Positions 1 to 11,736 of a DNA stretch of 64,000 nt are shown here, one piece after another (positions within the stretch are counted from its first letter, which is position 1; each line of letters starts with the position of its first letter). The notes under the pieces are model-generated. The model did not search any database. It was not told the DNA's origin and worked only from the letters and a program-made list of their open reading frames with translations. The position numbers and the translations under genes are program-made. Where the stretch lies: contig NC_134161.1 of the NCBI RefSeq assembly GCF_033958435.1, forward strand, positions 12,524,001 to 12,588,000. The letters run 5' to 3'. The DNA is from Carettochelys insculpta. Its lineage: Eukaryota > Chordata > Testudines > Carettochelyidae.

Positions 1-242
1 TTCTGGTCCCAGCTGCCCCAGACTGGTGTAGCTACTTTGACATCAACTCCTGACTGACACCCTGGTAACAAAGCAGGATTGGGTGTGTTCTTTCCAGCTG
101 AGTTCCCTCCTCTCTGCTCCTCCTTATCTCTCTGCAACCACTACCCTTAACTGGGTCCTCTGACTCGAGACACCCATTTCTGTATTTCCAATGCAAGCTG
201 GTCATTGGCCTATCAGAACATGAGTGAAAGGAAGAAATAAGA
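1..242. other. Unique sequence, nothing recognised
   Basis: This stretch has no repeat end, no coding frame of note and no RNA-like structure that I can recognise. It reads as ordinary unique intergenic or intronic DNA. Confidence 0.5.
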
Positions 243-455
243 CAGAGGAGGTGGTTCAGCTGGGTGCTGTGTTGTCCAGTGGACAGGGAACAAATCAGGA
301 GAGCTGGCTTCAGTTCCTGGTTCTCCCATCATTTTCTGGGTGACCCGGGGCAAATTGTAGCTCCTGTGCCACAGTTTCCCCATAAGTCATTTGGAACGGA
401 TGTTACTGTGACCTCATTTGCAAGGCATATCCTTTGGATCTCTATGTGAGTGCTG
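243..455 (+). repeat. MIR-like tRNA-derived SINE, degenerate
   Basis: The order of blocks matches a MIR-type SINE: a tRNA-like head ('gtggttcagctgggtgctg'), then 'caggagagctggcttcagttc', a core with 'tctgggtgacccggggcaa', and the 'cacagtttccccataa' block typical of the 3' half. It is heavily diverged, so it is an old copy with no expected activity. The exact ends cannot be set by eye. Confidence 0.65.
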
Positions 456-1238
456 GGGATAATTGTTGTTGTCTTCTTACCTCCTCTGTCTTTTTGCCTT
501 TCCTGCTATGCCCTCAGCACATAAACAAATTATTAACTTATATCATCCTCCACAGCACCTCTGGGTTCAACTCTGTGCATGTAGGCAACTAATATACTGA
601 AATGGCTTGGAAGAGTCAACTGGATTATTCCATGTAATTACCTACAGTCTATGCCTTGGAAAATTAAACATATTTGTGTATTTGCCTAAGAAAAGGCCAT
701 ATGCCAAATCTGCTCTTCCTTAGGATTTGGGCTATGCATTATTAATTCTCACAGTACTTCTTCTGAGCATGTATATTTACATGATACACCAAAAGAAGCT
801 CTCATGGAGCCTTCTACTTGTGGCTTTGTGGAACATCAACTTTTTATGCTAAACAGCAGGTGATGTTCAACAGCATGCCTTACAGTAAGTGCCTCATTTC
901 CATTATACTTCTATATATCTATATGTTGTACTGATATGAGCCCAGAGACCACAGGGATGCACCCAGGAGCTATGGAGTCATGGAACAGAAAAAGTTCACC
1001 TCAACTACAATACACACTATGTATTAATAAAGAGGGATAAATACACAAACACACAGAGAGAAAACAAAATTCTCCTTTTGCAGGCCATGCTGCATTTTCA
1101 AAATTAGTTCTTGTTCTGAACCAGAATAAACTGCCCAATTTTGAAATTTCCCATGAAACGAAGTTTTAAGGGGCAAAGCTGACTTCAGTGCAATCAAAAG
1201 AGCCATTTCCATTTGCACAATTTTCAGAGAAATCATTC
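456..1238. other. Unique AT-rich sequence
   Basis: About 780 bp of AT-rich sequence with no recognised repeat or exon. Short AT-rich runs such as 'tatatatctatatg' near 911-925 are the only simple-sequence features. Confidence 0.45.
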
Positions 1239-1241
1239 TGA

Positions 1242-1929
1242 GGGTGTGTCTACACTAGCTGGCTACTTCAAAGTAGCCGGCACAACGTCAAAATAGTATG
1301 TGTCGTGTCTACATGCGCCGTGTGCTATTTCGACATTGAAATCGACATTAGGCGGTGAGACGTCAAAATTGCTATTCCTATCCGAAGATGGGAATAGTGG
1401 CCTACTTCGGCGTTCAATGTTGAAGTAGGGCATGTGTAAAGGATATGTGTCCCGCGACTTCGAAATAGGGGGGTCCTCCATGGCGGCCATCAGCTGAGGG
1501 GTTGAGAGACACTTTGTCCAGCCCCTGCGGGGCTCTATGGTTACCACGTGCAGCAGGCCTTAGCCCAGGGCTTCTGGCTGCTGCTGCTGCATCTGGGGGT
1601 CCATGCTGCATGCACAGGGTCTGCAACCGGTTGTCGGCTCTGTGGATCTTGTGCTGTGCAGGGCAAGTTGTGTCTGGGAGGGGCCCTTTAAGGGAATGGC
1701 TTGGGGCTTTGCTGGCCCCTTATTTCGATGGGGAGCGCTTGTATGTGTGGACGCTCCACATTTCCTTCCAGGGCGGCTCCTTTCGATGTTCCCCATCGCT
1801 ACTTCAACGTGGAACGTTGATGGCTCCAGCCCTGGAGGATGTGTAGACGATACACGTTGAAGTAGCTATTTCAATGTTCTTACTTTGAAATAGGCTATTT
1901 CGATGTAGTGTGCTAGTGTAGACGTAGCC
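1242..1929 (+). mobile_element. Non-autonomous DNA transposon (MITE), 688 bp, copy 1 of 2
   Basis: The element begins 'gggtgtgtctacactagc' and ends 'gctagtgtagacgtagcc', which are inverted repeats of each other apart from a few bases. It is flanked by the trinucleotide TGA at 1239-1241 and 1930-1932, a likely 3-bp target duplication. Subterminal regions are full of short palindromes built on 'ttcgaa/tttcga' and are CpG-bearing. The middle (about 1475-1700) is GC-rich, with 'ctccatggcggccatcagctg'-type sequence and a CTG run, and is shared with the copy at 42235-42944. No transposase frame is present. A 3-bp duplication would suit a Harbinger-type element, but the superfamily is not established. 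Confidence 0.8.
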
Positions 1930-1932
1930 TGA

Positions 1933-3090
1933 ATGATATAAAGTAAAATAAATTTCTAAATGAAAAACGGTTTCCAAGGAAAACATCCATCCATCAAAAA
2001 ATCTTGAACTTGATGTCACTTTTTTAACCTTACTGAAATGCTTTGTTTCATTCTTCTAAAAATGCAATGCCATCAAAAATCAAATACATGTCTGCAGAAA
2101 GCTTCAGTTCTGACTAAAAGGCATTTTCCAATGACAGGTGTTTCTGCCAAGAAACTGTGGACCACATCTCTCTATACGTGTGTGTATATAATTATTTTTT
2201 GTATCACAGGAGTGCAATGGTGTTGCTAGGCTCAGCCAATTGTGAAGAAAGACAAAGGCAGAACGAGACAGAAAGGAATTATTTGAATTTTTAGAAGTTT
2301 TGAAGGGAAAACCTCAAAACTGTACCAGGAGTATAAATAATATAGTAAAGTAGCAAATATTGAGAACTGTACTTATAACAGACTATAGGGTACCAACTCA
2401 TTGCCTTTGTGAGCTACTCTTTACACTGTCCAGTTAGAGCCATATGCATTGTTATTAGCAAGAACAAAAGAGATAACAATATACTTCAGAGAAGAATCAA
2501 CTTTTCCACTCCTTGCTGTGAGTCCACCTCCCCTCTTGCTTTCTTGTTCTCTAGAGCTCTTTGGCTCAACCTGCTCCTTAGATTGGGTATTCCTGTGGGC
2601 AGCAACTGTGACTCTTTTCGCCAATATTCTCCACAAATGGAGTTTCTTTTCCTGCTGGGCCTTCACTTGGCCATTAGGCACCTTTCCCTCAACTGATATC
2701 CAAGCTATTACTCTCTCTGTTTGTGCACTACAAGTCTTTGTAGTCGGGCTTCTTGTTCACCGGTTTTGGGATCTGATTTCCTCTAACCTGGCTTTTTGAT
2801 CAATCCTTTTTCACCAATTCTGTGTCCTTTCAGACTTCTCTCTGCAACATCTGTAAATCCCCCTGCTTCCCTTCTCTAATGATGTCTGTTCACACAGCAA
2901 AGCCTGCTTTTCTGCTTCTTCTAACGTGGATTCTTTCCTGTTTTCCTCCTTTCTTCCTTCTCTCTTCTCAGTGCCCTATTTTTATTTTACCCTGAGTTCT
3001 CTCCTTAGCTGGACCCATCCTTTCACTGCCTTTCTCTCCACCAAGGACAGATGCTAGTGTCAGCATGTGAGAGTTATAAGAGTAGCATCT
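1933..3090. other. Unique sequence with a pyrimidine-rich stretch
   Basis: No repeat family or exon is recognised. The part from about 2805 to 3010 is strongly pyrimidine-rich on this strand, with many short CT runs. Confidence 0.45.
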
Positions 3091-3092
3091 GT

Positions 3093-3660
3093 GGGCCCAA
3101 GCCAGGATCAAAGCCCCTTGGTGGTAAGTGCTTCAGACACCTATCACATAGTCCTTCCCAGAAGAGGTGACAATCTATATCGACAAAACAGAAAACAGGT
3201 GGGAGAAAAGTAGGTGATCCCCCCATTTTACAGATGATAAAACAGAGGCTGAGACAGAGAGAGAGTATGACTATAGTCCACACTAAGCCTAGGCTTGACT
3301 CAAATCCTACTTCTGTCCACACACAAATTGGTCTGACAAGTGCCCAGGATCTGTGTCTTAGGACCTTTTGTGATTTGGCACCAACCCTGACTTTTTGCAG
3401 TGTGGATGCAACTCAACCCAAAGATTGCATCAGAATTGCTGTATAATGCTGTTTAGACACATTAGCATGGTCAAGAGACTTGAGTCCAGTAAACCCAGGT
3501 TTACAATGAAGTCTGGATGCTCACCTGCAGGTTTCAAAACACACCCAGCTTCACCAACACAGTGTAGACATACCCTAGATTACTTGCTCAAAATCACACA
3601 GGGAATTCGGGGCACAGCCAGAAATTAAACCCAGATCTCTAGCAGCCCAGTGTAGGAACT
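3093..3660 (-). repeat. MIR/L3-like ancient repeat, apparently split by an insertion
   Basis: The first part, about 3093-3271, has blocks typical of an old amniote repeat read in antisense ('gcccaagccaggatcaaagcccc', 'acaatctatat', 'ccccattttacagatga', 'agaggctgagacagag'). The expected continuation ('acttgctcaaaatcacacaggg ... agaaattaaacccagatctc') resumes only at about 3578-3645. The intervening 300 bp is explained by the MITE listed next. Whether the repeat belongs to MIR or to L3/CR1-type 3' ends cannot be decided by eye. Confidence 0.55.
3272..3574. mobile_element. Probable MITE inserted in the ancient repeat
   Basis: The right end 'agtgtagacataccctag' is a typical MITE terminus of this genome, and the left end near 3272 has 'tagtccacactaag', which matches its reverse complement only over the outer 'tcyacact' part. 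A 16-bp near-perfect palindrome ('gtaaacccaggtttac') sits inside at about 3490-3505. The strongest argument is that removing this block rejoins the flanking old repeat in the right order. The terminal repeats are weak and no clear target duplication is seen. Confidence 0.4.
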
Positions 3661-5214
3661 ACCTATACAGAGCACAGATCTAACCTGCTCTCCTAATGAT
3701 GGCTTTCACCCTCTCACTGCACAAGTAATGGGCAGGCAGCAGCAGACTGCTGTGCAAAAAGTCCTATTCAGGTACCAGCTCTTGAAAGGGGGTGAGAAAC
3801 AGGGCAGGAGGGCAGGAGAAGACTAGATTATCCTGCTCTTTATTGTGCTCCAGCATGACAAGTGCAGCCCCCTTTCCCTGAACTGTGGAGGTCCCCCACC
3901 GCACTACGTGGCTGGATGAGACAAAACCAGAGCTGGTCACCAGTTCTTTCGGTGGAGCTTTTTTCTCCCTTGGGAAGTGCCACAGTGTTGAAATTGACAC
4001 TTCCTGATGAAACACATCCACTTCAATGGCCTTTTGTTTGGCAAAGCAACTGAAACAAAGCATTTCAATGAGGTCAAAAGCTTCTTTTCCCAAACAACTC
4101 ATTATGCCACTCGCTTTCTGTTGTAATGTACAATGAAATGTCAACATTGTAATGAAACCTCCAGGGCTGAGGCAAACAGAACATTGCAGATAAGCGTGTG
4201 GTGGGATCCTAAAGGCTGAGTAGCCTAGGGGCTAGATCACTGAGTAGGTGGGCAGTAAAGGGGGTAGGATTGGGCCCATTTTCCCTGTGTTTCTGGCCCA
4301 GGAATTCTGAGCCACTCCCTAGTTTAGTCCTGAAATATGGGGCATGGCTTACTGGGGGCTTCTCAATAGATTACTCTCTTTTCACACAGAGGTGGGGTGG
4401 GGGTTTATTTGCTCCCATGGCTGCTGGGCAGGAAGGCTCTGGTTTGTGCCTTCTCACCACTGACGCAAGCTCATGCCTCCTTACTAGTCAGCCCCAAACT
4501 GAGCTAGGCTCTCTTCTTTTCTCCCCACTCCAGGCCTGGCATTTCTTGCAGGTAAAATGGGGTAGGGCTAGCTGGGACCACAGGCTTTCTTTAACCCCTG
4601 GGATTCTGGGCGCTCCCTTCTCTGTTCCCTCACAGACCTAGTGTGAAGGGGCAGATTGGGCCCTGAAGCGCCTTGCTGGAAGCTTGTGGCTTTGCTGCGT
4701 CACATCCCAGTAAACCATAAAGAAACCCTCCAAGTGCTGCTAGAGTGTTGGCCGAGGGAAGGGGCCAATCAGGGTCTGGGAAGGCCCAATAAGAACACCT
4801 CTAGGACCAGCATCTGCTCTGAGCCACAGGAAATCTCAAGGAGAGAGGCAAGCGAGTGGCAGCACCATGGAGAGCTCTGAGTGCAAAGTTGCTGAGAACT
4901 ATAAGACTTTAAATGAGTTCTGATGGACCGGCAGTAGAGCCCTGTGTCGAGGTGAAGACTGCGTCCAGGAGGGAAAGCCCTGGAGGCCCCACTCTTTGCC
5001 CAAGAGGGGAATGGACTGAGCCCATGTGGTAGAAAGAACCATATACACCAGAAGGACATCCACTGTGCTGCATGGCCAGATTAACGAAAGAATTGAACTC
5101 CCATCAGTTTCCACTCTGATTCCCCATCCTTTGATCCTACTGAGAGCCACAGGAGTAGCTGGGTATAGATCTGACCCATTTTGATCTTCCATACACACAC
5201 CCCTGTGATACTGG
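3661..5214. other. Unique sequence, nothing recognised
   Basis: About 1.55 kb with moderate GC content. The open frames on either strand are short and resemble no protein family. No repeat ends are recognised. Confidence 0.45.
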
Positions 5215-8200
5215 ATGAGTCATTTAATTTTAATAAGTACAAAAGAGAGGGAAGACATCAAACAATGGGCTAGATCAGACAAACAATCATGTATAAGGGA
5301 ATCTAATACATCTGGGATGGGGAGGCAAATCTTTAAAATGCTTCTACACAAATGCTATAAATCTGACTAATCAGATGGGTGAACTAGAGTACCTTGTAGT
5401 AAAGGAGGAAATTGACATAATAGGCACCACGGAAACCTGGTGGAATGAAGACAATGTATGGGACACAATCATACCAGGATATAAAATATATCAGAAGGAT
5501 AGAATGGGCCATATGGGTGGTGGAGTGGCACTGTATGTGAAAGATAATGTAGAATCAAATGAAATAAGAATTTTAAAGGAATCAAAATGTTCCCTAGAAT
5601 CACTATGGATAGAAATTCCAAGCTCTACTAAGAATATAGCAGTAGGGATATATTATCGACCGCCTGATCAGTACAGTGATAGTGATGTTGAAATGCTAAG
5701 GGAGATTAGAGAGGCTACCAAAATAAAACACTCAATAGTAACGGGGGATTTCAATTACCCCCATATTGATGGGTACATGTCACATCAGGACGAGATGCAG
5801 AAATAAGATTTCTCGATGCCATTAATGACTGCTTCTTGGAGCAGCTGGTACAGGAACCCACAAGGGGAAGGGCAATTCTCAATCTAGTACTGAGTGGAGC
5901 ACAGGATCTGGTCCACAAGGTCACTATTACAGGACTGCTTGGGAGTAGTGATCATAATGTAATAACATTTAATATTCCTGTGGTGGGAAAAACACCTCAG
6001 CAGTCCAGCACTCTGGCATTTAATTTCAAAAGGGGGAATTATGCAAAAATGAGAAGGTTAGTTAAACAGAAATTAAAGGCTAGAGTGACTAGAACAAAAA
6101 CCCTGCAAGCTGCATGGAAGCTTCTCAAAGACACTATAATAGAGGCCCAACTTAAATGTATATCCCAAATTAAAAAACATACTAAGAGACTGAAAAAAGA
6201 GCCACCATGGGTTAACACTCATGTAAAACAAGCAGTGAGGGATAAAAAGGGCATCTTTCAAAAGGTGGAAGGCAAATCCTAGTGAGGTAAATAGAAAAGA
6301 ACATAAACACAACCAAATTAAGTGTAAAACTGTAATAAGGAAAGCCAAAAAAGATTCTCAGGAACAGCTAGCCAGAAGCTCAAAAAGTAATAACAAAATG
6401 TTTTTAAATACAGTAGAAGCAGGAAGCCTGCTAAAAAACCAGTGGGTCCCCTAGACAATACAAAATACAAAAGGAGCAATCAAGGACGATAAAGCCATTT
6501 CAGAGAGACTAAATGATTTCTTTGCTTCCGTCTTCACAGCTGATGATGTTGGGGAGATTCCCAAACCTGCACCGTTTTTTATGGGAAATGAAACTGAGGA
6601 ACTGTCCCAGATTGAAGTGTCATTAGAGGAGGTTTTGGAACAAATAGATAAACTTAATGTTAACAAATCACCGGGACTGGATGGCATTTATCCAAGGGTT
6701 CTGAAAGAACTGAAATGGGAAATTGCTGAACTACTAACACTAGTTGGTAACCTGTCCTTTGGATCAGCTTCCATACCTAATGACTGGAAGACAGCTCATG
6801 TGACACCATTATTTAAAAAGGGCTCTGGAAGTGACCCTGGCAATTACAGACTGGTAAGTTTAATGTCAGTTCTGGGCAAATTAGTTAAAACAATAGTAAA
6901 GAATAAAATTGTCAGGCATGGAGAACATAATTTGATGGGCAAAAGTCAACATGGTTTTTGCAGAGGGAAATCATGTTTTACCAATCTGTTAAGAGTTCTT
7001 TGAAGGGGTTGACAAACAGGCAGACAGGGGAGAGGCAGTAGATATACTATACTTAGATTTCCAGAAAGCCTTTGACAAGGTACCTCATCAAAGGCTCTTA
7101 TGTAAATTAAGTTGCCATGGGATAAGAAGGAAGGTCCTTTCATGGACTGAGAACCGGTTAAAAGACAGGCAACAGAGGGTAGGCATAAATGGTAAATTTT
7201 CCAAATGGAGAGGGGTAGCTAATGGTGTCCCCCAAGGGTCAGTCCGAGGACCAATTGTGTTTAATTTATTCATAAATGATCTGGAGAAGGGGGTGAGCAG
7301 TGAGGTGGCAAAGTTTGCAGATGACACTAAACTTCTAGATAGTCAAGACAAAGGCAGACTGTGAAGAACTTCAAAAAGATCTCATCAAACTGAGTGAGTG
7401 GGCAACAAAATGGCAAATGAAATTTCATGTGGATAAGTGTAAGGTAATGCACACTGGAAAAAATAACCCGAACTGTACTTACAATACGATGGGGGCTATA
7501 ACTAATCAGGAAAGAGATCTTGGAGTTATCGTGGATAGTTCCTCGAAAACATCCATGCAGTGTGCAGAGGCAATCAAAAAGGCAAATAGGATGTTAGGTA
7601 TTATTAAAAAAGGGATAGAAAATAAGACAAGGAGTATCTTACTGCCCCTATATACATCTATGGTACTCCCACATCTTGAATCCTGTGCACAGATGTGGTG
7701 TCCTCACCTAAAATAAGATATCCTGGCACTAGAAAAGGTTCAGCAAAGGGCAACTAAAATGATTAGGGGTTTGGAACAGGTCCCCTATGATGAGAGGCTA
7801 AAAAGATTGGGACTTTTCAGTTTAGAGAAGAGGAGACTGAGATGGGATATGATAGAGATATATAAAATTATGACAGGTGTGGAGAGGGTGAATAAAGAGA
7901 AGTTATTTACTTGTGCCCATAATACAAGAACTAGAGGATACCAAATGAAATTAATGGGTAGCAGGTTTAAAACAAATAAAAGAAAGTTCTTCTTCACTCA
8001 GTGCATAGTTAACCTGTGGAACTCCTTGCCAGAGGAGACTGTGAAGGCTAGGACTGTAACAGAATTTAAGAAAGAGCTAGATAAATTCATGGAGGTTAGG
8101 TCCATAAAAGGCTATTAACCGAGGATAGGAATGGAGTCCCTGGCCTCTGATTGTCAGAGGCTGGAGATGGATGGCAGGAGACAAATTGCTTGACCATTGT

Positions 8201-8318
8201 TTTCAGTCCACCCCCTCTGGGGCACCCGGCACTGGTCACTGTCGGCAGACAGGCTACCGGGCTGGATGGACCTTTGGTCTGACCCAGTGTGGTCATTCTT
8301 ATGGTCCCAATGGGGAAT
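5215..8318 (+). mobile_element. CR1 LINE, nearly full ORF2 plus 3' UTR, inactive
   Basis: This is a CR1-clade non-LTR retrotransposon of about 3.1 kb. It carries the end of the 5' region, an endonuclease, a reverse transcriptase, a C-terminal region and the CR1 3' UTR ('ggacctttggtctgacccagt'), and ends in the typical 'cattcttatg' tail at about 8293-8302. ORF1 is missing, so the copy is 5'-truncated. The left boundary is approximate. The reading frame is broken by several frameshifts and at least one stop, so the copy is dead. Antisense copies of the same tail occur at 34689 and 46859. Confidence 0.93.
5321..8118 (+). pseudogene. CR1 ORF2 (endonuclease-reverse transcriptase) pseudogene
   Basis: In the intact family this protein nicks target DNA and copies the LINE RNA into the nick. 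The endonuclease part shows TETWW near 5434, GGGVALYV near 5515, GDFNYPHIDG near 5742 and the catalytic SDH near 5949. The reverse transcriptase part shows NKSPGLDGI near 6662, PLFKKGS near 6808, YLDFQKAFDKVPH near 7047, GVPQGS near 7223 and the active-site FADD near 7315. The C-terminal part resembles CR1 ([19 protein letters not shown], near 7780). The frame changes at about 5806-5836, 6282-6581, 7003 and 7370-7417. An in-frame TAA at 7714-7716 separates PHLK from [14 protein letters not shown]. The catalytic residues survive but no continuous protein can be made. Confidence 0.93.
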
Positions 8319-9105
8319 TAGGGATAATAGCAGAGCCAATACCTTACAGAGATGTCATATGGATTAAGATCCTGGGGTGCTCAGTTACTACAGTAATAGG
8401 TAATAGATCATTACCTAAGTCATATAGTCAAATGCCACGCGCACGCACACACACAGGTGTACGCATACACAAACACACATCAAAACCTGCAGATGTGTGA
8501 TTGCATGCATTCCTGTGCACAGACATGCAAACACAGGTGCAAACACACGCCAGAGTGCATGCACAAAAGCATCTGCATATCAGGACACAAGGACAAAAGC
8601 AACTGGATACACATGGCCAAGCCCAGCATGCAGGGATGCTGGCTTTTGGTTTTTTAATTACACCTCCTACAAATAAGAAAGATATGCCCCAATGGAGTGA
8701 CTGCATGTAGGGAGGAAGTCTGTAAGTTATTCATAAGTTCAGGCTCAAGTTCCTCTCTTGCCTTCACGCCATGACTCCTTCAAAACATATTACTCATCTA
8801 TTTTTCCTCCTTTGGGAAGAGAGCTGGTAATTGTAGTAAATACATCACTGCCAAGGCATCCTAGCAGCCACAGAACCCGCACTGTCCTGAGGGCAGCAAC
8901 TGAATGCAGCAGCTGCTCTGGAGGTGCTGCATAATGAAATGATGTGCTCAGGCACTGTGATGAAGAGACTGTGGTAGCTCCTCATGCCACAGAGGTACGG
9001 GAAGGAGAAAACTGCAGGTCTCCTGCCAGGGCTGGGCAAACGCTAGAATATGGGAGGCTCAGAACCTGTGTGTGACATTCTGACCAATCAGGCACCTTGC
9101 TCAGA
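8319..9105. other. Unique sequence with a CA-rich tract
   Basis: Nothing gene-like is recognised. A degenerate CA/GCAC-rich tract occupies about 8432-8562 and produces spurious Cys/His-rich frames on both strands. Confidence 0.45.
8432..8562. repeat. Degenerate (CA)n-type simple repeat
   Basis: The tract is made of imperfect 'acacac', 'gcacgcac' and 'aaacaca' units with many interruptions. It looks like an old decayed dinucleotide microsatellite. Confidence 0.6.
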
Positions 9106-9107
9106 AA

Positions 9108-10664
9108 CATTCATAGGTTTCGTTGATTGCAATCAGCTGGTCTGACCTTCTGTACAACATAGGCCAGAGACCTTCCTGAAATCATTCCTAGAACAGAGCT
9201 TCTACAAAAACAGCCAATTTTGGTTGAAAAATTTTCAGGGAAGGACAAGGGTCCCTGTAATCTTTTCCATCCATGCACAGATTTTTTCCATCCACGTGTG
9301 GAATAATTTTTATGTGCACCAAGGAATGTGTGAACGTGTACCACCAGGAGAAACATAAACCTAGCTCTAGGCCTTCTGCTAGCTAGCTGGGCAGTATCTA
9401 AATCTCTCTTGAGCAGCTGAACAAGTGCACATTTTACAGGGAACGCTGGTGATGGATAATTCACCACTACCTTTGATTGATTATTGAACTGCTTCATGAG
9501 TTTGTCTAGTTTCAGTTTGTGTTATACTACTGGAAAGCTCATTATTAAATATCTGTTCCTCATCAAGTTACCCCTTAACCTTCTCCTTGTTAAGCTAAAA
9601 ACACTGAACTCCTTGAGTTTGTCACAGAAACGCAGGTTTTCTAATCCTTTAGTCATTTCCCTGTCTCTTCTCTGAACCCTCATCATTTTTAACAACTTCC
9701 TCCTTGAATTGTGGACACCCTGCCTGGCCATGCCACAACATTTCAGCAGCAGTCATACCAGTGCCAGACAGAGGGAAAAGATCCTTTCTATTCCTGCTTT
9801 TGATTTCCACCAAAAGCATCAAACTGGGATTTCATGTACAGCTGATTATCCACCTCCACCTGTATATTTTTTCCAGTCGCTGCTCCCCAGAATATAGTCT
9901 GTCACCCTATGAATATGACCTACATTCTTTGTTCCTAAACGTAGCCATATGAAAACACATTTTGTTTTCTGGTTCCTAGATTACCAAAAGATTCATATTA
10001 TTCTGTATCATTTACCTATCTGCTTAATTATTTACTATGCTCCTAATTTTTGTGTCATCTGCAAATATTATCAGTGATGCTTTTATGTTTTCTTCCAGGT
10101 CATTGATAAGAAGAAAAAATGTCCAAAAGCAATGGGCCAAGAGACAATCGCTGTGGGACTCCCATAAAAACACTTGCTTGATGAAGATACCCTAGTTACA
10201 GTCACATTTCAAGACCTACCAGTTAGCCAGCTTTTAAGCCATTTAATGTCTGCCATGTTCATTTCAATAGCATGCTAGGGCTTTTTTTCAGTCAAATGTC
10301 ACACGGTACTAAATCAAACACAGTACAGAAGTCTAAGTAGATTACACACCTCTGTTACCTTTTTGAACCAAATTGCAATCTCATAAAACAAAAGACATCA
10401 AGTTAGTTTGACAGTATCTATTTTCCATAAAGCCCTGTTGATTGGCATTTAATTGCGTCACCCTTCTTTAATTCTTCATAAATCGAGTCCCAAATCACCC
10501 ACTCCATTATCTTGCTGAGATCAATGTCAGACTAACAGGTCTGTAATTACCCAGGTCACGCCGTTTACCCTTTTTAAATAGTGGCACAGCAATAGCTTTG
10601 TTCCAGTCTCCCGGCACTTCCCTGGGGTTCCAAGACTTATTGAAAATCATCGTTCTGTGAATGT
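9108..10664 (-). mobile_element. CR1 LINE, 5'-truncated, antisense, split by a hAT element
   Basis: On the minus strand this is a CR1 of a different subfamily from the one at 5215. Its reverse transcriptase begins near 10664 with REVPGDWNKAIAVPLFKKGK and DLGNYRPVSLT at about 10527-10625. It continues through degraded sequence for 'FADDTKI' at about 10040-10080, the C-terminal block ('ctaaaggattagaaaacctg' in sense) and a 3' UTR ending near 9108 ('tctgaccttctgtacaacataggcc' in antisense). Many indels and stops make it a dead copy. The hAT element at 9246-9448 interrupts the 3' UTR: CR1 sequence stops at 'ttttcagggaagga' and resumes at 'gtgatggataattcacc'. Confidence 0.88.
9246..9448 (-). mobile_element. 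Non-autonomous hAT element, copy A (203 bp)
   Basis: The ends are 'caagggtccct' and 'gggaacgctg', which match the family termini CARTGTTCCCT and AGGGAACAYTG. The flanks 'gggaagga' (9238-9245) and 'gtgatgga' (9449-9456) agree at 6 of 8 positions, as expected for an 8-bp hAT target duplication. It lies inside a CR1 3' UTR and so is younger than that CR1. Confidence 0.85.
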
Positions 10665-11736
10665 TCGCATTCTGTCCCTCGAGGAGGCCCGGCGTGGCAG
10701 AACTATCTACGCTGCAATCACAGGTTGTGGTTGCAGTTTGAGGAGAGATACCCAGTACCACTTTAATCTCACCAGGTTGGGCATCAAAGCAATGAAGCCC
10801 TGGCAGTGCTCACTTCAGCCCTGCGAGTAATTAATTACTGATGCTCAAGCACAGGCAATCACAACTTTACTGTTGTAGGTGTGCAAGCCAGGCAGATTAA
10901 AGATAGCTTGGGTGTGTTTGCACATTGTACTATCACCCCCTCTAATGTCACAGCAGATATGCTCCACCACACAACTTTGGGTGCCGTCCTGCACTGGGAA
11001 CTTCTGCTGCCTCATCCAAACATCTGTGAGCTTCTGGAAGGGGTAAGCTGGAATCTGAACCCAGATCCAGACCTGCGCTTTGAAAGGGCCCTAACCTCTC
11101 CAGCGGCGTAACACCCTGCCAACTTGACTTATACCCTTGTACTCCAGTGAAGCGTAGGCCAGCTACAAGTCTTCTCCATTTCACTCTGCCTCAGAACAAA
11201 ACTTCTAATTGACCCCAGGAGTATCCCATCTGGTGTTCTTCAACCTCAGCGGCTCTTCTCCTCATCCAAGCTTGTCCTCTTTTGTGTTCTCCTTGAGGGG
11301 TTCCATCTGAGAGGTCGACAGACTATGCTGGACAATGGTTTTCTGAGCGTGTGGCCTAGCCATGCCATGTCTTAACCGAGAGCAGGTCAGCACTCTCACT
11401 ATGGCTACCATCTTGGAATGGGTCTCTCTTTCTGGTCTTAGCACACAACCCTGCAATGCATGATGTATGTGCTTGGATTGCAGGCTCTCCACAGAAGGAA
11501 CCCCAGTGGAATGCACTGCAAGGAATGCTTCCGAGATTAAGATACAACTAGCAGCTTCAGCATGGAGCACATATCATTCCATTCCATGCAGAATTAATAG
11601 ATGGTGAATCAGGCATTCAGGGCCAGGGTGCTGAAACACATAAAGTAGGGGCAGGCAAGGCCTTTTCTCCATTGCTTCCTCACAAGAAGCAGGTGGCATG
11701 ATAAAGTGCTTGTGGCATGATATTGGGAGCAGAATT

